A stretch of 47,042 bases of DNA from Pseudobdellovibrionaceae bacterium. GTDB lineage: Bacteria; Bdellovibrionota; Bdellovibrionia; Bdellovibrionales; JAMPXM01. The stretch is from assembly GCA_947462815.1 (NCBI GenBank), contig CANHQR010000024.1, forward strand, positions 1 to 47,042, in the 5' to 3' direction. Made by a program: the position numbers and the translations under genes. Shown here piece after piece: positions 41,851-47,042 of the stretch (the stretch's first letter is position 1; each line of letters starts with the position of its first letter). Under the pieces are notes generated by a model. It worked only from the letters and a program-made list of their open reading frames with translations, did not search any database and was not told where the DNA came from.

Positions 41851-42738
41851 TTATGCGGAAAGCTGCTGCTTCAAGAGTCTGAAGAACACATCGACCAGAG
41901 CCGCGGTTTGGGCGCCGTCCCTCGAGTAGTAAACGATGTTCGTGGAGTGCTTGAGGTCTCGCACTTCCACTTGCGTGAGCCGCCCCAAGCGCACTTGTTT
42001 CTTGATCGCGTGCGAGGGAAGAAATCCCCACCCAAGCCCCGACTCAATCACTCGCTTCAGCGTGCCAATGTTGTTGGACTCAAAAACAGTGGAAAGTCGA
42101 ACACCCGATTGCTCCAGCATCCGATTGAAACTTTCGTCAAAGCTTTCATACTTTTCACCGAGCCGAATGAAGGGTCGCTGATCGAGCTCACGAAAATCAA
42201 TGGCCTCGGGAAGCAAAGGATCCTTTCCACTCGCTACCAACCACATTTCGTCTCGCATCAATGGCCGACCGGAAAGACCATGCGACCCCGGCATCTCGGG
42301 TAAGACCGCCACGTCCAGTTGCCCGTTGAGAAGCTGAGTGAAGATCTCATTCGACTCTTCGTACTTGAGCTCAATGCTCACTTTCGCATGATGCTTCAAT
42401 AATGTGGCGACGGTCGGCGCCACCACTTGTAAACCTAACGAGTTCAAGGTGCCGACGCGCAAGTGCCCCTGCACACCTTCGGCCATGGCTTGGATCGCAG
42501 CTTGAGCTTGTGCCGTCAGTCCGATGATTCGCTTCGCGTAGTCGTAGAGCAACTGTCCCTGTGCCGTTGGACGCGCATGCCGAGCTCCACGATCTAAAAG
42601 GTTAACACCCAACTCTTCTTCTAAATTGCGAATTTGTTGAGAGACCGCAGGCTGAGTCAGAAAGAGTTTCTCTGCCGCTGCTGTCATACTACCTTCAGAA
42701 ACTACCGCTGAGAATGTAATCAGTTGCTGCAGATTCAT
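41851..42738 (-). CDS. LysR-family transcriptional regulator
   Basis: A 295-residue LysR-type protein with an N-terminal winged helix-turn-helix (AEKLFLTQPAVSQQIRNLEEELG at about 22-45, recognition helix included) and a periplasmic-binding-protein-like effector domain (about 90-290, beginning HLRVGTLNSLG). Such proteins bind T-N11-A sites near their own and neighbouring promoters and respond to small molecules; the ligand is unknown. GAGGGAG lies a few bases before the ATG. A dyad TGTCTC-N5-GAGACA, which contains T-N11-A, lies 21 bases upstream of the start, suggesting autoregulation. It is convergent with the rRNA methyltransferase gene, 70 bases apart. Confidence 0.93.
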   Translation of the reverse strand: MNLQQLITFSAVVSEGSMTAAAEKLFLTQPAVSQQIRNLEEELGVNLLDRGARHARPTAQGQLLYDYAKRIIGLTAQAQAAIQAMAEGVQGHLRVGTLNSLGLQVVAPTVATLLKHHAKVSIELKYEESNEIFTQLLNGQLDVAVLPEMPGSHGLSGRPLMRDEMWLVASGKDPLLPEAIDFRELDQRPFIRLGEKYESFDESFNRMLEQSGVRLSTVFESNNIGTLKRVIESGLGWGFLPSHAIKKQVRLGRLTQVEVRDLKHSTNIVYYSRDGAQTAALVDVFFRLLKQQLSA

Positions 42739-43067
42739 CGCGACTCCCTCATGCGAGTTGTCTCAATCCGAGACAGCTCAAGTGTAAACGTATTTCATAG
42801 CCGCCGTCTCGCAGGAAGCGTAAGTTCCCCAGATGTGAGGACAATCTCGGCCCGACTAAAGTCTGATACCTACATACGATCGTGTCGCGGGCGTGTTCAG
42901 GCCCTCTTCCTCGGTTAACCTAGAAGTATAAAGGGAAAGGGGCAATTCGGGCCAAGAGTGCTCGATCACTCCTCGGCCCTGTCCCTGTTCAAACCAAAGA
43001 GTTCGATCGACGAGCTCTCTGATGTCGAACATCCTGTTGGTAGCGCACACGATGGAGAGCCCACACC
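42739..43067. promoter_or_regulatory. Divergent region, LysR regulator / anchored hypothetical protein
   Basis: These 329 bases hold no supported gene. Nearest the regulator is the dyad listed separately. TATAAA at about 42927-42932 is a possible -10 for the + strand gene, without a good -35. Confidence 0.4.
42759..42775. promoter_or_regulatory. Candidate LysR operator (T-N11-A dyad)
   Basis: TGTCTC and GAGACA form a perfect 6-bp inverted repeat with a 5-base spacer. It contains T-N11-A (42761-42773), the core of LysR-type sites, and lies 21 bases upstream of the regulator start, a position suited to autorepression. Confidence 0.55.
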
Positions 43068-43919
43068 ATGAGCGATCAAGTCATCTCGTTGAACTCCGCT
43101 AGGCCTTTCACCACGGATCAAAACGCATGGGCATCCAACGATGGGCAGGGAAATCTTAGAAGTTCATTTCGCTCGTTGGTCACCGGCGCCTGCTCCCTTT
43201 TCCTCATAGGACAGGCGATCATCCAAACGGAGTCCGCCGAGGCAAAGACTTTTATCAATTCCTATGTCAGCTTTGAGCTGGCGGATCGCTGGAATTGCGT
43301 CCTCGAACAAACCGAGTGGGTTTGCCGAACTTCCGGGGCCGGAGACGCTCGAGAGGCGATTATTATTTTGACTGCAAAGGAAGTCGGCCCCCAGGACTCA
43401 CTGCCGGCCTACCTCGGACACCTCAAAGCACCTCGACAAATCACCACAAGAACCGGAATGCCGATCACCTCGGAAATTCAAAAAGTGGAACAACGTCTGA
43501 TCAACAGCCAACCCTGGGCGGACGGTATGCATTTGCAGAGCGAGGTCCCGAACTACTACACCCGCTATGTCGCGACGACCAAGGACGACATCGCTGTGCT
43601 GGTCACCTTCTCCGCTCATAAGACCCACTACTCGAAGTACGCTCAAGATTTCTTTCGAGCCATCGAATCCCTGAAAGTTGTTTGGACAAAAACTTCTCGA
43701 GGCGCAGCCAACCGAGGCCCTATGGGACCAGGCGGAGGACTTCTGGGAAGCGGGAGTGGGGGCAGCGCCGTTGGTTTCGATCTTCCCGAAGAGGGCGAAA
43801 ACCTCGGCGAGGGGGGCGACCTCACCACGCAGGCCGTTTTCGGTATTGCCGCGCTCTTAGTCGTCGCCGCGATTTTCTTGCTGATGCGAAAGAAAAAACC
43901 AGCCAAGAAGAAGCGATAA
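43068..43919 (+). CDS. Exported hypothetical protein with Gly-rich stalk and C-terminal anchor
   Basis: A 283-residue protein. A late N-terminal hydrophobic stretch (SLVTGACSLFLIGQAII, about 36-52) probably is a signal peptide with a cut near AEA at about 59. The soluble domain (about 60-210) has no family I know and contains two cysteines (NCVLE, VCRTS) likely to form a disulfide. It then runs into a Gly-rich segment (GPGGGLLGSGSGG), one membrane helix (AVFGIAALLVVAAIFLLM) and a basic end with RKKK and KKKR. This gives a type I topology, domain in the periplasm, tail in the cytoplasm, or a sorting signal. GGAGAG precedes the ATG. Confidence 0.7.
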   Translation: MSDQVISLNSARPFTTDQNAWASNDGQGNLRSSFRSLVTGACSLFLIGQAIIQTESAEAKTFINSYVSFELADRWNCVLEQTEWVCRTSGAGDAREAIIILTAKEVGPQDSLPAYLGHLKAPRQITTRTGMPITSEIQKVEQRLINSQPWADGMHLQSEVPNYYTRYVATTKDDIAVLVTFSAHKTHYSKYAQDFFRAIESLKVVWTKTSRGAANRGPMGPGGGLLGSGSGGSAVGFDLPEEGENLGEGGDLTTQAVFGIAALLVVAAIFLLMRKKKPAKKKR

Positions 43920-44262
43920 GTCGGCCTCGCGATCACAAGTCCGATTCAACCGGGCCCTTTGATTGTGCGTGGGAACTTCGAATCCTAAATAATTTTATCT
44001 ACTTAAGCTGCCTTCGACGGGCTTGAAAACACGCTTCAGGGGCAGGGACTATGGAGATGGAATTGGGTCAGCCCAATCAAGTGGCCCACTTTACCCGACG
44101 AAAACCTGATTGAGCCCGACCGGGGTCAGGCCTGTAACTTGACCAATCTGGCCTGGCTGATCTGGGAAATTTCCACCCCACACCCCACCCCCAAATCGCC
44201 AAAGTTTTCCGTCCCCGCACCCCCATCTCCCCTTCAACATAAATTCGGACAAAACTGGGATC
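43920..44262 (+). other. Non-coding spacer, 343 bases
   Basis: No gene supported. It includes short dyads (TTGGG/CCCAA near 44065, CAGGCC/GGCCTG near 44130 and 44151), a C-rich stretch (44173-44235) with repeated CCCCACCC-type words, and CATAAAT near 44240 as a weak -10 candidate for the next gene. Confidence 0.4.
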
Positions 44263-44823
44263 ATGGAAATTCTGAGTTGGCTGATGAAGGTTCCGGGTTG
44301 GCTCAACGCATTTGATGAACTTCAACTCCCGCTTTGGGGAGTCGTTGCGGCCGTAGGTTTGGCGAGCGTGGCGGCGATCTTCGCAGCGCGCGAACTCTTG
44401 GGTTGGCTGACAAAGTCCCACAGCGTGCTCGATGAGTTGGGCGAACTTGAAATCAATCTCATGGAGCAGATGAACGCGAATTCGCGCGAACTGCATTCAC
44501 AGATCGAAAGCCTCAGAGAGGAAATCGCGGAACTCCGCCGGGCCTCACAGGCTCAGCGAACGCAAGGGCAAGCTGCGACGCTGCTGCGAAGTTTGGAAAC
44601 TTCACGAGAATCAGATTCTGATCGAAGCGAGATGGATCTCGCGTTGATGGGGCGGGCCACTCCACTTCCCCCGATTCCCGCTGAGCTTCGCAATCCAATT
44701 GAGACATTAAACCGAGATCGCGGAGACGATTTGTATGAGACCTCAGTGCGCTCACCGTTAAAGACCACAGCCGAAAGGCCTCGACAGTTTCCCCTGCGTC
44801 AAGAATCCATGGATCTTCGCTGA
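44263..44823 (+). CDS. Membrane protein with coiled coil, hypothetical
   Basis: A 186-residue protein with one hydrophobic segment (about 22-47, PLWGVVAAVGLASVAAIFAA) followed by a heptad-patterned coiled coil (about 55-95, with LEINLMEQMNANSRELHSQI and ESLREEIAELRRASQ). The C-terminal 90 residues are polar, Arg/Pro/Ser rich and probably disordered. The single helix with a charged tail suggests a membrane-tethered scaffold with its coil in the cytoplasm, but no family is recognised. The ribosome site is not obvious. It converges on a thioredoxin gene across a hairpin. Confidence 0.6.
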   Translation: MEILSWLMKVPGWLNAFDELQLPLWGVVAAVGLASVAAIFAARELLGWLTKSHSVLDELGELEINLMEQMNANSRELHSQIESLREEIAELRRASQAQRTQGQAATLLRSLETSRESDSDRSEMDLALMGRATPLPPIPAELRNPIETLNRDRGDDLYETSVRSPLKTTAERPRQFPLRQESMDLR

Positions 44824-44879
44824 AGTCATTTTTTATTGTGGATGAGAGCCCGATCAGAGCCTCATCAAATAAAGAGCTG

Positions 44880-44904
44880 AGGGCTTGATCAGCTCTCAAG
44901 CCCT
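44880..44904. terminator. Bidirectional hairpin between coiled-coil and thioredoxin genes
   Basis: AGGGCTTGA and TCAAGCCCT form a perfect 9-bp stem with a 7-base loop between converging genes. On the minus strand a T-rich CTCTTTATTTG follows at a distance of a few bases, supporting termination of the thioredoxin transcript. Confidence 0.65.
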
Positions 44905-44925
44905 GCCCAACGATTCTGGTGAGCC

Positions 44926-45297
44926 TTAGACCTTTGGCTGTGTCACCTTGAAAAGTTCCCCGATCGCCTCGTAAAAGACCTCCTTCGGCAACGCTCCCGC
45001 CGCCATCTGCGGCGAGCCGTCCTTTGGAATGAACAGAATGCTAGGAACCGAGCGAATCTCGAACATCGCCGCCAACTCTTGCTCCTGATCTGTATCGACT
45101 TTGTAGATGTCGACTTGACCGTCGAACTCACGCGCAAGTTCGTCAAGAACCGGTGCGAGGCGCTTACAAGGTCCGCACCAAGTCGCGTAAAAATCGATGA
45201 TCGCCGGGCGCGGCCCTTGAAACTTCCAAGCTCCACCCTTGGTGAAGTCGAACACCTTCGCTTTGAAATCAGCCTGAGTCAGTTTTTGCACAGCCAT
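44926..45297 (-). CDS. Thioredoxin-like protein, divergent from an ArsR-type regulator
   Basis: A 123-residue cytoplasmic thioredoxin with active site WCGPC (C41, C44), partner strand IIDFYATWC, and the cis-Pro segment SVPSILFIPKDG. It is longer at the N-terminus than the trxA copy at 4892-5224 (insert FDFTKGGAWKFQGPRP), a form seen in Bacteroidetes-like TrxA variants and stress thioredoxins. GAGG lies seven bases before the ATG. The promoter, TTGACA with a 16-base spacer to TACAAT, overlaps that of the divergent regulator gene, so control by this regulator is likely. It may repair thiols under metal or sulfur stress; that is inference. Confidence 0.9.
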   Translation of the reverse strand: MAVQKLTQADFKAKVFDFTKGGAWKFQGPRPAIIDFYATWCGPCKRLAPVLDELAREFDGQVDIYKVDTDQEQELAAMFEIRSVPSILFIPKDGSPQMAAGALPKEVFYEAIGELFKVTQPKV

Positions 45298-45313
45298 GTT
45301 CGGCCTCGCTTTC

Positions 45314-45342
45314 TGTACATTATTGTATTATGTTTTTATAAT
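45314..45342 (+). promoter_or_regulatory. Promoter of the ArsR-type regulator gene
   Basis: TGTACA (45314-45319), a 17-base spacer and a perfect TATAAT (45337-45342). The expected start of transcription is near 45349, which lies after the first possible ATG (45343) and favours a later start codon. Confidence 0.7.
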
Positions 45343-45349
45343 ATGTCAA
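45322..45349 (-). promoter_or_regulatory. Promoter of the divergent thioredoxin gene
   Basis: On the minus strand a perfect TTGACA (45344-45349), a 16-base AT-rich spacer and TACAAT (45322-45327). Its -35 box abuts and its spacer contains the -10 box of the opposing promoter, so the two RNA polymerases cannot bind together. Confidence 0.75.
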
Positions 45350-45393
45350 GTTCAGACCGAAAAGACCGCGCCAAGACTGAACACCGAAGCCAA

Positions 45394-45729
45394 ATGGTCA
45401 AATCGATCAAGTCCCGAACCGAAAGGCCACGACATCAGGATCTCCGTTCTAGCCTTGCTCCGCGATGCGAAGAGGTGGCTCGAGTGCTGAAGCTTCTCTC
45501 GCACCCTGAGCGATTGCGAATCCTCATGGAACTGATCGATGGCGAAAAGTCGGTGGGCGAACTGATCAATTGCTGCGACAGTTCGCAGTCACAAACTTCG
45601 CAGTTTCTCATGCGCCTGAAACTCGAAGGACTCTTGGAGCATCGCCGCGATGGACGATCTGTATTCTACCGAATCGCTGACCCCCGCGTCGAATCCGTCC
45701 TTCACGCCCTTCGGCGCTGTTTTTGCTAA
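45394..45729 (+). CDS. ArsR-family winged-helix regulator rich in cysteine
   Basis: A 111-residue regulator (128 if started at ATG 45343) with the ArsR/SmtB fold: VARVLKLLSHPERLRILMELIDGEKSV, the recognition region SSQSQTSQFLMRLKLEGLL and the wing EHRRDGRSVFYRI. Five cysteines stand out: C25 ahead of the first helix, a CC pair (60-61) at the start of the DNA-recognition region, and RRCFC at the very end, counted from 45394. ArsR proteins use such sites for metals or reactive sulfur. The later start is preferred because the predicted transcript begins after 45343. It probably represses itself and the divergent thioredoxin gene. Confidence 0.88.
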   Translation: MVKSIKSRTERPRHQDLRSSLAPRCEEVARVLKLLSHPERLRILMELIDGEKSVGELINCCDSSQSQTSQFLMRLKLEGLLEHRRDGRSVFYRIADPRVESVLHALRRCFC

Positions 45730-45780
45730 GGAGACTCTCATGAGGAGACTCTGCTAAGGAGACTCTCATGAGGAGACTCT
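45725..45780. repeat. Perfect 28-bp tandem duplication
   Basis: Bases 45725-45752 are repeated exactly at 45753-45780, starting in the last codons of the regulator gene's region and reaching to 24 bases from the end of the M16 gene. Each unit contains GGAGACTCTCATGAGG; the first holds a complete mini-frame of five codons (ATG to TAA). Confidence 0.95.
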
Positions 45781-45803
45781 CACCGCATCAGGAAGAAGCG
45801 GGA

Positions 45804-47042
45804 TCACTTCAACGAATTGAGAGATACGCTTTCAATGGGTGCCAAATCTTCCAGGCCCTTCGCCGAGCCGGCTGGCGCGTGAATGATCACGGCCCAGTTC
45901 TCCGGAGCCATAGACTTTTTAATGGCCTCGTTGACATCGCTCACACTGAGCCGCTCCAGATCCCGAACGTAGTTTCGGAGATAAGTATCTGGGATCCCGT
46001 AGTGCCGGAGCAACAGGAGGTTGAAGGCCAGCTTCTCAGCGGTTTCGATCGCTTGGGGAAAGACGCCACGTAAATAGCCACGAGCACGCTCAAGCTCTTC
46101 ACCGCGAATTCCCTGTGTATGCAATTGTCGCCAGATCGCGAGCGTTTCGCGGACCACCGGTCCGATGGAATCGACTTTCGTGAAAGTCTCAATCTCAAAG
46201 GGACCGCGCTGCAATCGAGCATCAAAGCCGGAGTTGATGTTATACGTCAGACCCAATTCTTTACGGACTCGATTGTTCAAGCGGGAAGCGAAGGCTCCGC
46301 CCAAAATCGTATTGGCGACACGAAGAGGGATGAAATTCTCGTCCGCTCGACGAATGCCGAGACGGATGAAACGAACCTGGGCTTGGGTGAGCCCGGGCTT
46401 TTCGACCAAGAAGATTCGCGGCTCAGGCAACTCGGAAGGTTCCGTTATCAAAACAGGTTTGACGTCTCGCGCGGACCAGACTTCGAGTTGCTGTGTGAGA
46501 CGCTCGGCAAACGCAGGACTGAACTGGCCTGTGACTGCAAGAATGGCGTTATTGGGTCGGTAGTAGCGCAAGTAATGCTGAATGACTTGCTTCTTCGTGA
46601 TCTTCTCGACGGTGGAACTCAAACCACTCGCCGGTAAAGCATAAGGATGTGAGCGATAGAGCACGCGCTGAGACGCCAGGTCGGCAACCTGCGCCGGCGA
46701 ATCCAGACGTCGAGCCATCTGCGCTAAGCGCTGCTTCTTGAGCCGGCTGATCTCCGCGTCTGCAAATCGAGGTTGCGTGAGGATCTCGACAAAATTCTTG
46801 ATGAACTCATCTCCGTAGAGACTCAGACCAGACATGGAAACGCTGGTGAAATCCTCGCTCACACTGGCGCCAAAATTCGCGCCGATTCGCGCCAACTCCT
46901 CAGCGAGCTTTTGCGCATCGCGCTTCTGGGTTCCCTGCTGGAGAAGCTCCGCGACCAGACTCGAAAGTCCGGCCGAGCCCTCAGGATCACTGGCAGATCC
47001 CGTCTGAATGAGCATTTGAACGCTGAGGTAGGGAAGACTGGA
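45804..47042 (-). CDS. M16-family peptidase-like subunit lacking the zinc motif (partial)
   Basis: Open to the right edge, so the N-terminus is missing; 412 codons are visible. The order of segments is that of an M16B (pitrilysin-like) protein: LPYLSVQMLIQTGSASDPEGSAGLSSLVAELLQQGT at the start in pieces, SLYGDEFIKNFVEIL, HPYALPASG, RYYRPNNAILAVTG, and a second half with GLTQAQVRFIRLG and VANTILGGAFASRLNNRVR, the usual substrate-binding half. Where active members have HxxEH after the Gly-Leu, this one reads SSLVAELL, so zinc binding is lost. Such proteins pair with an active M16 subunit, probably encoded just outside the window. The acidic, Leu-rich C-terminus is normal. Confidence 0.85.
   Translation of the reverse strand, partial: SSLPYLSVQMLIQTGSASDPEGSAGLSSLVAELLQQGTQKRDAQKLAEELARIGANFGASVSEDFTSVSMSGLSLYGDEFIKNFVEILTQPRFADAEISRLKKQRLAQMARRLDSPAQVADLASQRVLYRSHPYALPASGLSSTVEKITKKQVIQHYLRYYRPNNAILAVTGQFSPAFAERLTQQLEVWSARDVKPVLITEPSELPEPRIFLVEKPGLTQAQVRFIRLGIRRADENFIPLRVANTILGGAFASRLNNRVRKELGLTYNINSGFDARLQRGPFEIETFTKVDSIGPVVRETLAIWRQLHTQGIRGEELERARGYLRGVFPQAIETAEKLAFNLLLLRHYGIPDTYLRNYVRDLERLSVSDVNEAIKKSMAPENWAVIIHAPAGSAKGLEDLAPIESVSLNSLK

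Noticed and set aside
45343-45393. ATG 45343 as start of the ArsR-type regulator
   Set aside because: It directly follows TATAAT, so the predicted transcript would begin after it; ATG 45394 gives the usual family length.
45768-46073. 101-codon + strand frame with a good AGGAG site
   Set aside because: Begins in the 28-bp repeat but then runs antisense to the M16 gene; the ribosome site is a by-product of the repeat.

Overview
The window reads as a chromosomal segment of a didermic, LPS-producing, rod-shaped Gram-negative bacterium of the delta-proteobacterial / Bdellovibrionota (Oligoflexia-like) type. This is inferred from gene content, not from a marker gene: lpxC, kdsA and an LptF-type permease (LPS), a TamB plus Omp85 pair with many POTRA repeats, MreC/MreD/PBP2/RodA (rod elongation), a receiver-DUF4388-J-domain-TPR protein, and many TPR and lipoprotein genes. 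Coding density is high, neighbouring genes often overlap as ATGA, and I see no rRNA, tRNA, prophage, insertion sequence or CRISPR array. The absence of RNA genes is by eye only.

Layout. 1-4.9 kb: end of an MreC-like protein, mreD, mrdA (PBP2), rodA and a membrane-anchored metallophosphoesterase in one + operon, facing a thioredoxin. 5.5-9.3 kb: a four-part receiver/DUF4388/J/TPR protein, a convergent degenerate receiver protein and a family 2 glycosyltransferase. 9.3-11.8 kb: repeat-rich spacers around kdsA and lptF. 11.8-16.2 kb (minus strand): a small hypothetical protein, a coiled-coil/TPR lipoprotein coupled to a large LysM protein with a clear terminator, then dprA. 16.5-17.7 kb: a ComEC core without its other domains, whose 3' end looks frameshifted and runs into the terminator of ald. 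17.7-19.9 kb: ald and lpxC (minus). 20-23.2 kb: a small lipoprotein beginning in a 9-bp tandem repeat, an SGNH-like anchored protein and a methyltransferase. 23.3-25.6 kb: ruvC-ruvA-ruvB (minus), coupled by ATGA overlaps. 25.7-28.1 kb: TPR protein, efp and a secreted hypothetical protein. 28.4-36.7 kb: a coupled set of soluble TPR protein, TamB and an Omp85 protein with what I count as seven POTRA domains. 36.7-39.4 kb (minus): nusB, two unrecognised coupled genes and a PEP synthase/PPDK regulator. 39.6-42.7 kb: an outer-membrane-type barrel, an RsmB-type rRNA methyltransferase and a LysR regulator. 43-47 kb: two anchored hypothetical proteins, a thioredoxin facing an ArsR-type regulator across overlapping promoters, and an M16-like protein that leaves the window.

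Much of the segment serves the cell envelope: wall elongation (MreD, PBP2, RodA), LPS (LpxC, KdsA, LptF, possibly the phosphoesterase and glycosyltransferase), outer membrane assembly (TamB, Omp85), LysM and lipoproteins. A second set handles DNA: RuvABC, DprA and ComEC. The most distinctive points are the TPR-TamB-Omp85 cassette, the ArsR/thioredoxin divergon with a cysteine-rich regulator, the probable comEC frameshift, and frequent short tandem repeats, several in multiples of three inside genes.
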